A stretch of DNA of 64,000 nt. Origin: Paenibacillus sp. BK033. Lineage in GTDB: Bacteria > Bacillota > Bacilli > Paenibacillales > Paenibacillaceae. Below, in pieces: positions 50,236 to 59,119 of the stretch. The number at the start of each line of letters is the position of its first letter. Position 1 is the first letter of the stretch. The position numbers and the translations under genes are program-made. The stretch lies in contig NZ_SLVP01000005.1 of NCBI RefSeq assembly GCF_004345425.1, forward strand, positions 186,001-250,000, read 5' to 3'. The notes under the pieces are model-generated. The model did not search any database, was not told where the DNA came from, and saw only the letters and a list, made by a program, of their open reading frames with translations.

Positions 50236-50988
50236 ATGCTCATAAATTCGAATCTTGAAAAGTACGAGGCTTTTATTCGCGAACTGCCGCTCAAGTCCCG
50301 TTACTCGCCTAACGACTTGCTCGTTCCCGAATTATGCATGATGCGGGAAGGGCCGATCGAGATGTATTATGCGCCGCACAATGATTACGGCAATCCTCTA
50401 GCCAGAATCATGATTGTCGGCATCACGCCAGGCTGGAATCAAATGGAGATCGCGATCCGGACTGCGAAGCTGGCTATGCTCAAGCATAAATCCGCCCAAG
50501 AAATATGTAAAGAAGCCAAGATGGCTGCGAGATTTGCCGGATCTATGCGGAGCAATCTCATCCAGATGCTGAACGAATTGAACTTGCATTCGTATTACGG
50601 ACTTGCCGATTGCAAGGCGTTATTCGAAGATGAATCTACGCTCCTTCATACCACTTCCTTGCTTCGCTATCCCGTCTTTACGAATAAGAAAAATTACAGC
50701 GGTCATAGCCCCGAGCTTTCGAAAAACGTCTTATTGTACACCTATGCCTATCAGTTGATGATGAGTGAACTTGAAGCATTGAACCATACTCCGCTTATTA
50801 TTCCGTTAGGGAAATCGGTGGAATTGGTATTCAAGCGATTGCTTAGCGAAAAAAAGATCAACGAAAAGCAAGTCGTATGGGGATTCCCTCATCCCTCCGG
50901 CGCAAACGGGAATCGGCTGCGGCAGTTCCAGCAATACAGAGACGAGATGGAGAAGGGGATTAGAAACTTTGTGCTGCTGCAACAATAA
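50236..50988 (+). CDS. Uracil-DNA glycosylase-superfamily-like protein
   Basis: 250 residues. RIMIVGITPGWNQMEIA (about 57-73) recalls the GxxPG motif 1 of uracil-DNA glycosylase folds and VVWGFPHPSGANGNRLRQF near the C terminus recalls motif 2 (HPS...). The catalytic Asp/Asn of classical enzymes is not obvious, so it may be a divergent or non-DNA-acting member. GGAAGGA at 50219-50225 precedes ATG 50236; the open frame upstream to 50143 is not convincing. Monocistronic between two terminator-like structures. Confidence 0.6.
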   Translation: MLINSNLEKYEAFIRELPLKSRYSPNDLLVPELCMMREGPIEMYYAPHNDYGNPLARIMIVGITPGWNQMEIAIRTAKLAMLKHKSAQEICKEAKMAARFAGSMRSNLIQMLNELNLHSYYGLADCKALFEDESTLLHTTSLLRYPVFTNKKNYSGHSPELSKNVLLYTYAYQLMMSELEALNHTPLIIPLGKSVELVFKRLLSEKKINEKQVVWGFPHPSGANGNRLRQFQQYRDEMEKGIRNFVLLQQ

Positions 50989-51043
50989 TTCCATTTTATT
51001 CGTTTACATATTAAGGAAATGAAACGGATAATGGGGGAGCCTA

Positions 51044-52315
51044 TTGGATCTAATCATACATACGTTAATTCACGTTGCGGCCGGCGCCGGCGCCGCTTAT
51101 TTGTTCGGCAGAGCATACGCGGATTCACTAGGGAAGCGTTCCCTTTTGCTTCTCTTCGGAGCAATTGCCGGGCTGGCGCCGGATTTTACGAAGTTTTTTG
51201 GCGATTTGCTTTTTCACTCCGTCTTTTTTGTTCCGCTCATCGGATGGGTACTCGCTTATAGTTATTCCAAGGTCCAACAGGAAGTCTCGTTCAAGCGGAT
51301 GTGGCTGACGTTCATGATAAGTGCAGGCACTCATTTGCTGATTGATTATATAGGCAACGGAGCAGCTTTGTTTTATCCGCTTATTGACCGTGAATACGAA
51401 TTCAGCGTTATCGATCGGGACGATATCTTTGTCCTATTGCCGCTGCTGCTATCCTTGAGTATCGGGTTGTGGATTCGGAAGGGCAGGTATTTGGTTCTAG
51501 CCGGCGTCCTAACCACCTGCGTATATATCGGAGCTCTGGCCTATTCCAAGGCAGACCTGGAGCATAGCTTGATGGAAAGGTACAAACAGGACCATGTTGA
51601 GTCTTTGCTGACTTATCCGGATCCTTCTGGCAGGCATTGGAGGTTTATGCTGCGGACGGAGACTGCCGCCGTATTTGGCCGCGCATCCCTCTTGGGGAAC
51701 CGGATTGAAATCGACAATGAAAGCAGCTTCAGTACTCAACGCATGGAAAAAGCAGAGGCTGACGCCTCGCCGATAACCGTAGCCGGGACGATGACATTAT
51801 CCAGAAACGATATGATTGCGATTATGAATAAGCCTTATTTTATCGATATTGAGCTGGTTAACGGAATTTACTCCGAAGACTGGTCGCCGGGACCGTTCAT
51901 GGGGCCGAATTGGAGCGGAGAATTTCAGCTCGTGTTGAGGGATGACCTCGGCAATGAGCTCAGCCGGGTAGCTTTGAATGATTTTTACACGGATCCTTTG
52001 CTGTTCAACTCTACGTTTGAGCTTTCGTTTGATGATTATAACGGAGACGGTGACCCGGATTTTACCATAGGGCAGTACGGAACAAGCAACGGGAATTACT
52101 ACAAGCTATTTACTCTGACCGGCAGCAACGAGTTTCAGGAGCTGGAAGCGGGAGGAAGCGAGGGGCTCTTTATAAGCGCGGTGGACTCCACGTACTCCAC
52201 CGGTCTGAACAAACTAAACGATTCATCGTTCCAAACCGATTACTACGATAATTCCACGGGCCAACACGTGAAAAGTACATTTGCTTGGGATGGAAAAAAA
52301 TTCATGAAACAATGA
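51044..52315 (+). CDS. Membrane metal-dependent hydrolase-like protein with extracellular Ca-loop domain
   Basis: 423 residues. The N-terminal half (about 1-175) has four or more helices with DUF457/YdjM-type features: IHVAAGAGAAYLFGRAY, GAIAGLAPDFTKFFG and AGTHLLIDYIGNGA, where His and Asp are the expected metal ligands. The C-terminal half (about 180-423) is soluble and beta-rich, with an EF-hand/FG-GAP-like loop DDYNGDGDPDFTIGQYG (about 325-341). This combination in one chain is unusual to me. TTG start with GGGGGAG at 51032-51038. Terminated by a perfect hairpin. Confidence 0.65.
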   Translation: MDLIIHTLIHVAAGAGAAYLFGRAYADSLGKRSLLLLFGAIAGLAPDFTKFFGDLLFHSVFFVPLIGWVLAYSYSKVQQEVSFKRMWLTFMISAGTHLLIDYIGNGAALFYPLIDREYEFSVIDRDDIFVLLPLLLSLSIGLWIRKGRYLVLAGVLTTCVYIGALAYSKADLEHSLMERYKQDHVESLLTYPDPSGRHWRFMLRTETAAVFGRASLLGNRIEIDNESSFSTQRMEKAEADASPITVAGTMTLSRNDMIAIMNKPYFIDIELVNGIYSEDWSPGPFMGPNWSGEFQLVLRDDLGNELSRVALNDFYTDPLLFNSTFELSFDDYNGDGDPDFTIGQYGTSNGNYYKLFTLTGSNEFQELEAGGSEGLFISAVDSTYSTGLNKLNDSSFQTDYYDNSTGQHVKSTFAWDGKKFMKQ

Positions 52316-52322
52316 GAGAATG

Positions 52323-52348
52323 GAAGGCATGAAGATGCCTTCTTTTTT
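52323..52348 (+). terminator. Rho-independent terminator
   Basis: GAAGGCAT-GAAG-ATGCCTTC followed by six T. Insulates the downstream cassette. Confidence 0.9.
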
Positions 52349-52408
52349 CATGGGGCCTGCGACCCTCTATCATAATTGAAATCATAGGCTCATACATTAG
52401 TTGATGGT

Positions 52409-52423
52409 TTCCTGAAACAGGAA
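52409..52423 (+). promoter_or_regulatory. Palindrome before the SWIM/MoxR cassette
   Basis: TTCCTG-AAA-CAGGAA, a perfect 6-bp inverted repeat 55 bases before the first gene of the five-gene cassette. Candidate operator; no confident -35/-10 pair is visible around it. Confidence 0.35.
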
Positions 52424-52477
52424 GTTACACCAATTTGTCGAAGTTAATAGAATTCCTTAAAGGCTGAGAGGTAGATT

Positions 52478-53926
52478 ATGACGTCACTAACGGAAGCTTA
52501 CATTGATAGCTTGGCTCCCAATGCGGGAGCGATGAAGAACGGCCGGGATCTGGTGAAGAAGAACAGCTTCCCGGTGCTTCGAAGAACGGAAGACGGAACC
52601 TTGCTGTTTGGCGAATGCAAAGGAAGCGGAAAGGAACCGTACCGTTGCTCGGTTGATTTTGTTCAGCCGGATAGTCCCGTGTCGCGCTGCTCTTGTCCAA
52701 GCCGGCAGTTCCCCTGCAAGCATACGCTTGGATTAATGTATGCTTACGCGCTCGGCAAGCCGTTCGAGCTGGCGGAGCTTCCGCCGGATATCGCCGAGAA
52801 ACGGGGCAAAGCGGAGAAGCGGGAAGAGAAGAAGAAGGAAACCGAAGCCGCTGAGTCAGGCGGTACGGCTCCTGCCAGACGCAAGGTTAACAAGTCGGCG
52901 CTGGCTAAGAAGATCAATGCCCAGCTTGAAGGCCTGCATCTATTGGAAAAAATGGTGCTGCAAACCGTTCAAGGCGGACTCGGCAGCTTGAGCAAGAAAA
53001 ATATTCAGCTTCTCGAAGAACAAGCGAAGGAATTGGGCAATTACTATGTTCCCGGCGTGCAGGCCGAGTTAAGGGAGCTTATCCTGTTATTTGGCGATGA
53101 AGGGAACCGAGAAGCGGTTTATTCGAAGGCTATCGAGCAGCTGATCCGTATCCATTCGCTGGTTAAGAAGGGGAAAGCGTATTTGGAGCGGCGCTTAGCG
53201 GAACCGGAAATGCCGTTAGACACGGATTCAACGATTGAGGAACAGCTTGGTCATGCGTGGCAGTTAGCCGAACTAAAAGAATATGGCCGCACGCGGCAAG
53301 CATCCGAGCTGCTGCAGCTTTCCTTCTTGTCGTATACCGATCTGGCAAGAGGAGAATACGTGGATGCCGGATGGTGGGCCGATCTGCAGGACGGAATGGT
53401 TCATGCCACGCGTAATCTCCGTCCGTTCCGGGCAGCCAAGCAGTTAAAGGAAGAGGATACCGTATACGCCGTTGTGCAAACGGATGAGTTGTACCAATAT
53501 CCAGGCGAGATCAATGCCCGCGTAAGGTGGGAAAAGGGAACATTCCGCGAGGCTGCCGTGCAGGATTACAAGGCGGTAAAGGGAGCAGCAAACGGCTCCT
53601 TCCCGGATGTGATCAAACAAGTGAAAAACATCATTAAAAATCCGCTGTCGGGCCGCAATCCGGTGGTGCTGATCGCCTACCATACGATCGAGAAGTCCGG
53701 AGAGGGCTACCTGTTCCGGGATAAGCAAGGCAAGCCGATTCCGGTTACATCGGACATGATCGCTACGCCTGCGCGATTCGAGACGGTTGTGCCGTTATTG
53801 CAGGAAGAAGAGCTGCGGGATCAGGCAGCATTAGTCATGTTCCGGCATGACATGGACAGCGGACGTCTGTCGGCGCAGCCGATGAGCATCATTACGGATA
53901 GCCGGATTATTCGGCTGTTGTATTAG
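52478..53926 (+). CDS. SWIM zinc-finger protein of the MoxR/VWA cassette (YehQ-like)
   Basis: 482 residues. The SWIM motif VSRCSCPSRQFPCKHTLGL (CxCx6CxH, about 68-86) binds zinc and probably nucleic acid or protein. A Lys/Glu-rich linker (about 105-145) is followed by a mostly helical region and a C-terminal part with repeated short strands (GEGYLFRDKQGKPIPVTSDM-like). In E. coli the SWIM protein YehQ sits with YehL, YehM and YehP, the same partners as here. First gene of the unit; the HEAT-like gene begins 13 bases after its stop. Confidence 0.85.
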   Translation: MTSLTEAYIDSLAPNAGAMKNGRDLVKKNSFPVLRRTEDGTLLFGECKGSGKEPYRCSVDFVQPDSPVSRCSCPSRQFPCKHTLGLMYAYALGKPFELAELPPDIAEKRGKAEKREEKKKETEAAESGGTAPARRKVNKSALAKKINAQLEGLHLLEKMVLQTVQGGLGSLSKKNIQLLEEQAKELGNYYVPGVQAELRELILLFGDEGNREAVYSKAIEQLIRIHSLVKKGKAYLERRLAEPEMPLDTDSTIEEQLGHAWQLAELKEYGRTRQASELLQLSFLSYTDLARGEYVDAGWWADLQDGMVHATRNLRPFRAAKQLKEEDTVYAVVQTDELYQYPGEINARVRWEKGTFREAAVQDYKAVKGAANGSFPDVIKQVKNIIKNPLSGRNPVVLIAYHTIEKSGEGYLFRDKQGKPIPVTSDMIATPARFETVVPLLQEEELRDQAALVMFRHDMDSGRLSAQPMSIITDSRIIRLLY

Positions 53927-53939
53927 AGGAGTGACTACC

Positions 53940-55643
53940 ATGAGCGTAGATCTGTTGCTTGACCTTCAGGTTGAGGTTCGAAGATTATTTATTGCCGGCA
54001 GCAGCCTGTCCGAAGGGGATATCCGGTTATCGAAGCTGCTCCCTTCCTTGCAAAAAGCCGGGGAGGCGGCGCCTGTCTTTAAACGGTTGGCAGATACAAC
54101 GGAGGATCTTATCCAAGCCCCGCGCGCCGAAAGCGCTTCGAAGCTGCTGGAGCTGGCCACGCTGCTCAGCGCCGTCCTGCACACGCAGGGCAAAACCGAT
54201 GTGGCGGGAGAGACGCAGCCCGTCAATAGCACAGGACTGTCGCTTCCTACGGAGGTAACCTTCCGGAGATTGCATCCGCTGCTTGAAGCCTTAACGACAA
54301 AGGGCTCGGGCAGGCTGGAGCAGATCCGTCAGGCTTGCGAAGACAGGTGCTTCCTGGATCTTCGGGCATTGCCGGCTTTATGCAGCGCGCTAGACGATGT
54401 TTATTCCGAAATCCCGGAATTCATTCAGCAGAAAATGCTGCCGGAGTTTGGCCAAGCGGCTGTTCCCTTACTTCGGAACCAGCTGAATCTGCAGGGCGGC
54501 AAAGGGGACGCAAGACGACTTCAGCTGCTTCATCTCCTGCAAGGGGAATCCGCGCTGGAGCTCGTAGCGGAAGCCGGCGCATCGGGTGCTCCTGAATTAA
54601 AGATTGCGGCTATCGAGCTGCTCAGCGGCTACGAAGGTCAAGAGGGCTTCCTGCTTGAGCAGAGCCGGGAAAAAAGGAAGGAAGTCCGAGAAGCGGCCTA
54701 TTATGCCCTTGCGCGGCTTTCAACCATTCCTTGCCAAGACCGCTTGTTTGAAGCCGTCGCTTCGAAGGATGCAGAGCTTGTTATTTACCCCATTCGCAAA
54801 TGTTCGGCGCTTGCGCTTCATAAGCGAATCATCGGACACGCGGATGAACAGCTGGTCCGTTATGCGGCCAGCGAAGGCAAGGCGAAAGAAGCTGCACTGC
54901 AGCAGCTGTATTACGATCTGCGCTGTTTGAGCGGGCATGCGAATGAGCTCGCCGAGGCAGCCTTCCCGATGCTTGGCAAACTGATGGCAACCGATGAATT
55001 CATGACTGCAGACGCGGGGGGCGTGCAGGACGCGGCGGCAGAGCTTCTGCTGGCGATGGAATCGGAAGCGGCCGACCGGTTCGCGATTGGCCTTCATTCC
55101 GCCTATAAAGGCAAATTTATCGGATACAGCTTCCGCGCTGCCTTTAGGCAATTGTCTCCGGCAGAGCTCTACGACCGGTATGCGGATGCCATCAAGGGAC
55201 GTTCGGCGCCCGCAAAGCTGCTGCAGCAAGCGATTCAGCAAATCGTTCACGACCAGCTGGCGAGCAGCGATGAACGTGCCGATGCCGTTCCGCAAGAGGC
55301 TTGGGACCGGCGCTGGGTGAAGGCGCTGGCCGGTCAGGATTTGACGGATCTGGTCTGCGCATTTACGCATGAGAATGACCGGGACGTTACGTCTTACTTA
55401 GTATCGAAGCTGAAGGACGGCTCAAGAGTTAACGATTACCGGACGCAAAATGTGCTGCTGACGTTATTTCGCGTTGGGTTCAAGGAAGCTCCCGAGCTGT
55501 TCATGGGGATGCTTGAGAACAAAACCTCCCGCAGCTTCTATTACATAGACTGGCGGATGAAGCAGCTGTTCGCCTCGATGCCGAAGGCTTACGCGCCCCG
55601 TCTGCGCGCGTTTGCGGAAGCTCTTGCTTACGAATCCGGTTAA
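53940..55643 (+). CDS. HEAT-like / DUF5691-type protein of the cassette, probably frameshifted at the 3' end
   Basis: 567 residues as read, almost entirely helical with HEAT-like repeats (EVREAAYYALARLS, AAELLLAMESEAADRF, ENDRDVTSYLVSKLKDG). AGAGGAG at 53925-53931 fixes ATG 53940. The frame stops at 55641 after ALAYESG, but removing one base at 55635 gives AYEPVKNELLEIVEALEAMP and continues to a stop at 55747, overlapping the MoxR start by about 25 bases. Every other junction in the cassette is 3-13 bases or overlapping, while this one leaves 81 bases, so a frameshift (mutation, sequencing error or programmed) is likely. Scaffold or adaptor role is inferred from the repeat fold. Confidence 0.8.
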   Translation: MSVDLLLDLQVEVRRLFIAGSSLSEGDIRLSKLLPSLQKAGEAAPVFKRLADTTEDLIQAPRAESASKLLELATLLSAVLHTQGKTDVAGETQPVNSTGLSLPTEVTFRRLHPLLEALTTKGSGRLEQIRQACEDRCFLDLRALPALCSALDDVYSEIPEFIQQKMLPEFGQAAVPLLRNQLNLQGGKGDARRLQLLHLLQGESALELVAEAGASGAPELKIAAIELLSGYEGQEGFLLEQSREKRKEVREAAYYALARLSTIPCQDRLFEAVASKDAELVIYPIRKCSALALHKRIIGHADEQLVRYAASEGKAKEAALQQLYYDLRCLSGHANELAEAAFPMLGKLMATDEFMTADAGGVQDAAAELLLAMESEAADRFAIGLHSAYKGKFIGYSFRAAFRQLSPAELYDRYADAIKGRSAPAKLLQQAIQQIVHDQLASSDERADAVPQEAWDRRWVKALAGQDLTDLVCAFTHENDRDVTSYLVSKLKDGSRVNDYRTQNVLLTLFRVGFKEAPELFMGMLENKTSRSFYYIDWRMKQLFASMPKAYAPRLRAFAEALAYESG

Positions 55644-55724
55644 AAATGAATTGCTAGAGATTGTCGAGGCATTGGAAGCCATGCCAGACGATATGGCAGG
55701 GGAGAGTGGAAAGGGAGTATGGGC

Positions 55725-56819
55725 ATGGATCAAAAACAAAATGTATTGAGATTACCGGCGGAGCAGCTGTATGCGCATGAGCTTGAAGCGCTGAAAGCCG
55801 CCGATAAGAATAACGAGAAGCCGGCGGGCTGGCAGCTGTCGCCTAAAGCAGTGCTAACCTTTATTACCGGCGGCCAGGCGGGCGAGACCACGATTACTCC
55901 GAAATATATCGGCAATAAACGGCTCGTCGAAATGGCTATAGCAACTCTTTTGACAGACCGGGCGCTGCTCTTGATCGGCGAGCCGGGAACGGCAAAATCA
56001 TGGCTGTCGGAAAATCTGACCGCCGCGATCCACGGCGACTCTTCCAAGGTTGTGCAGGGCACGGCAGGCACGAGCGAGGAGCATGTCCGTTACTCCTGGA
56101 ACTATGCGCTTCTGCTTGCGCAAGGCCCGTCGGACCAAGCGCTCATCCGAAGCCCGATTCTTCGTGCCATGGAAGGCGGAGGAATCGCCCGCTTTGAGGA
56201 GATTTCCCGCTGCGCTTCCGAAGTGCAGGACGCTTTGATTTCCATCCTGTCGGAGAAGACGATAGCCATTCCCGAGCTTGGCAGAGAAGTTCCCGCCGAA
56301 CGCGGCTTCTCCATTATTGCTACGGCTAATACAAGGGACCGCGGCGTTAACGAGATGTCGGCTGCTTTGAAGCGCCGCTTTAATATTCTGGTGCTGCCGG
56401 CACCTTCAAGTCTGGATACCGAGATCGATATCGTGCGCCGCCGGGTAAGCGAAATATCGACGAACTACGAGCTGCGCGCATCGCAGCCGGATGACGAGGC
56501 GATCCGCAAGGTCGTTACGATTTTCCGCGAGCTTCGCAGCGGCCTGACGCTTGACGGCAAAGAGAAGGTAAAGTCGCCAAGCGGCGTTATATCAACGGCC
56601 GAAGCGATCTCACTGCTTACGGGCAGCATGGCGCTTGCCGGAAGCTTCGGCACCGGCGAACTGACTGACGAGGATATCGCAGCCGGGCTGCAAGGGGCCA
56701 TCGTGAAGGATGATACGAAGGATCAGCAGGTGTGGAAGGAATATCTCGATAACGTGATGAAAAAACGGGGGGCGTCATGGCGAAGCCTGTACAACGCGTG
56801 CGCGGAGATGAACGGTTGA
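55725..56819 (+). CDS. MoxR-type AAA+ ATPase of the cassette (YehL-like)
   Basis: 364 residues. Walker A LLIGEPGTAKSWLSE (about 83-96), Walker B/MoxR motif IARFEEISRCASEVQDALISILSEK (about 153-177), sensor 1 SIIATANTRDRGVNE and arginine finger ALKRRFN (about 215-221), then the lid domain. MoxR ATPases act as hexamers with VWA partners to remodel or insert cofactors into targets. AAAGGGAG at 55710-55717 favours ATG 55725 over 55719. It overlaps the DUF5682 gene by 43 bases, a strong sign of joint synthesis. Confidence 0.92.
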   Translation: MDQKQNVLRLPAEQLYAHELEALKAADKNNEKPAGWQLSPKAVLTFITGGQAGETTITPKYIGNKRLVEMAIATLLTDRALLLIGEPGTAKSWLSENLTAAIHGDSSKVVQGTAGTSEEHVRYSWNYALLLAQGPSDQALIRSPILRAMEGGGIARFEEISRCASEVQDALISILSEKTIAIPELGREVPAERGFSIIATANTRDRGVNEMSAALKRRFNILVLPAPSSLDTEIDIVRRRVSEISTNYELRASQPDDEAIRKVVTIFRELRSGLTLDGKEKVKSPSGVISTAEAISLLTGSMALAGSFGTGELTDEDIAAGLQGAIVKDDTKDQQVWKEYLDNVMKKRGASWRSLYNACAEMNG

Positions 56820-59116
56820 GCGGACCGCATTATTTCGGCATCAGGCACTTATCGCCGGCAGGCTCCTATCATCTCCTCGCCCTGCTCGGGGAGGTAAAGC
56901 CGACTGCGGTATTAATCGAGGGTCCAAGCGACGCGGGTATTCTTGCCGAGCAGCTGACCGCCCGCGGCGTAGTCCCGCCGGTGGCCATGCTGGCTTATAC
57001 GGACCGGCTGCCCGTGCGTACGCTGCTGTATCCGTTTGCCGACTATTCCCCGGAATATCAGGCCTTGTTATGGGCCAGAAACCATAATTGTCATTCGGAG
57101 TTTATCGATTTGCCGACGGAGGTATCTCTTGCCCTTGCCGACGCGAGAAGGGATGCGGTACCGGATCTGTCGGATGGCAGCTTGACGGAAGCCGCCCCTC
57201 CTGCGGATCTTTATAGCAGGATAGCCGAGCTGTCCGGCGAACCGGATTACGAGGCGTATTGGGAGCGGCATTTCGAGCATCGTCTACAGCCGGACGCTTA
57301 CCGCAGCGCAATCCGTGCGTATGCGCATGAGATGCGCGAGCTGACGGATCAGGAGGAGCAGAAGCTGACACCGCGAGGCTACGCCTATAACGAGATTCGG
57401 GAAGCCTTCATGCGGCGTAAAATTCAAGATACCATTACAGCCGGACACGAGCCGGATAAAATCGTTGTGGTCAGCGGCGCCCATCATACCTCGGCGCTGA
57501 ACTTAGAGCTGCCGGCGATGACGGATGCCGAGATTAAAAAGCTGCCACGGGTACCATCCAAGATGACCTTAATGCCTTATTCCTTCTATAAATTATCCTC
57601 GCATTCCGGCTATGGGGCAGGCAATCAGGCGCCTGCTTATTATTCGCTGCTGTGGCAATGCATGAAGCAAGGGAAAATGAAGGAATTGCCGGCCTTATAT
57701 CTGTCCTCCGTTGCCAAGCAAATGCGGGAGCAAGGAACCTGGCGTTCGACGGCTTCGGTCATCGAGGCAGTGAGAATGGCAGATGCGCTGGCGTTTATGC
57801 ATGATGGCGTGCTGCCGACCTGGAAGGATCTGCGGGACGCGGCCACCGTGCTTTTTGGCTTTGGGGAATTCTCGTCTGTCGCAGAAGCGCTTGCGAGAGT
57901 CGATATCGGAACGGTGATCGGCAGCTTGCCGGAAGGCGTCAGCCAGACTCCCGTGCAGGATGATTTGAACCGCGAGCTCAAGCGGCTGAAGCTGGACAAA
58001 TACAAGACGCTTGTTGCCTCCGGTCTGGAGCTGGATCTGCGGGAAAACAGGCGGGTGAAATCCGAGGAATCCGCATTCCTTGATTTGAATCGTTCTATTT
58101 TCCTGCACCGGCTGGCCGTGCTGGGAATCCGATTCGCCCGCAAGCAGCGGGTCAGTCAGACGGATGCGACTTGGGCGGAGCATTGGGTGCTTCAATGGTC
58201 GCCGGAAGCCGAGATCGAGACTGTGGAATCCACCCTGAAAGGCGAAACGGTAGAGCTTGCAGCCGCTTATGTTATTCATGAAGAGCTGCTGGCCTGCGCG
58301 AACATCGCCGAGGCAGCGAAGCTGATCCGCAAATCCTGCGAATGCGGGCTGCCGCAGGTGATGGGGCAGGCGACCGGCGTTTTGCAGCGGCTGGCCGTTG
58401 AAGCCGGAAGTTTCGAGCAAATTGCCGAAACGGTTCAAGAGCTGTCCGTTCTGCTGCAGTACGGCTCCATTCGCCGGATCGAGACGGAGACCTTGGAGCC
58501 CCTTATGCAGCAGCTGTTTCTGCGCGGTACCCTTATGCTGCAGGATGCGGCAGGCTGCAATGACGATGCGGCGGCAGGGATGGTGACCGCTATTCAAGCG
58601 ATGAATGCGGCGGCGGAAGAGCATTACCAGCTCGTGGACGGGGCGCTTTGGATGAATAGGCTCAAGGAGCTTGCGGCCCGGGATGACCGCAACGCAAAGC
58701 TGTCCGGGTTTGCCTTTGCGATCGTGCTAGAGAAGAATGAAGCGGGCGAAGAGGAATGCGCGAGGGAGGTATCGCGCCGTCTGTCGCCCGGTATTCCGGC
58801 GGACATCGGTTCCGGCTGGTTCGAAGGCATGTCGATGCGCAACCGTTACGCGTTGTTGTCGAGGGATTATTTATGGCGACAGCTGGATGAATACGTGAAT
58901 TCGCTTGAGGAAGAGCCGTTTAAGCGCTCGCTTGTGTTTTTGCGGCGCGCGTTCGGCGGCTTCGAACCTAGGGAAAAAGCGGCAATTGCCGAGCTGCTGG
59001 GCGATTTGTGGGGAAGCGGCGCGGAACCAACCGGCGAGGCCCTTCAACGTCCGCTTAACGACGATGAAAAGGAGCAGCTGGATGAACTTAACGACTTTGA
59101 CTTTGGAGATATATAG
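56777..59116 (+). CDS. DUF5682 family protein of the cassette (YehM-like)
   Basis: 779 residues. The N-terminal domain has GPHYFGIRHLSPAGSYHLLALL (about 15-36), VLIEGPSDAGIL (about 45-56), EFIDLP and VVVSGAHHTSALNLELP (about 230-246): a pattern of His, Glu and Asp residues reminiscent of TraB/erythromycin-esterase-like folds, so enzymatic activity is possible. The C-terminal ~450 residues are helical and of unknown function. Long overlap with MoxR upstream and three bases to the VWA gene downstream. Counterpart of E. coli YehM, which has no assigned function. Confidence 0.85.
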   Translation: MAKPVQRVRGDERLSGPHYFGIRHLSPAGSYHLLALLGEVKPTAVLIEGPSDAGILAEQLTARGVVPPVAMLAYTDRLPVRTLLYPFADYSPEYQALLWARNHNCHSEFIDLPTEVSLALADARRDAVPDLSDGSLTEAAPPADLYSRIAELSGEPDYEAYWERHFEHRLQPDAYRSAIRAYAHEMRELTDQEEQKLTPRGYAYNEIREAFMRRKIQDTITAGHEPDKIVVVSGAHHTSALNLELPAMTDAEIKKLPRVPSKMTLMPYSFYKLSSHSGYGAGNQAPAYYSLLWQCMKQGKMKELPALYLSSVAKQMREQGTWRSTASVIEAVRMADALAFMHDGVLPTWKDLRDAATVLFGFGEFSSVAEALARVDIGTVIGSLPEGVSQTPVQDDLNRELKRLKLDKYKTLVASGLELDLRENRRVKSEESAFLDLNRSIFLHRLAVLGIRFARKQRVSQTDATWAEHWVLQWSPEAEIETVESTLKGETVELAAAYVIHEELLACANIAEAAKLIRKSCECGLPQVMGQATGVLQRLAVEAGSFEQIAETVQELSVLLQYGSIRRIETETLEPLMQQLFLRGTLMLQDAAGCNDDAAAGMVTAIQAMNAAAEEHYQLVDGALWMNRLKELAARDDRNAKLSGFAFAIVLEKNEAGEEECAREVSRRLSPGIPADIGSGWFEGMSMRNRYALLSRDYLWRQLDEYVNSLEEEPFKRSLVFLRRAFGGFEPREKAAIAELLGDLWGSGAEPTGEALQRPLNDDEKEQLDELNDFDFGDI

Positions 59117-59119
59117 CCT

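Noticed and set aside
57695-58624. Minus-strand frame of 309 codons inside the DUF5682 gene
   Set aside because: Codon-position shadow in GC-rich coding DNA; no ribosome site and no family resemblance.
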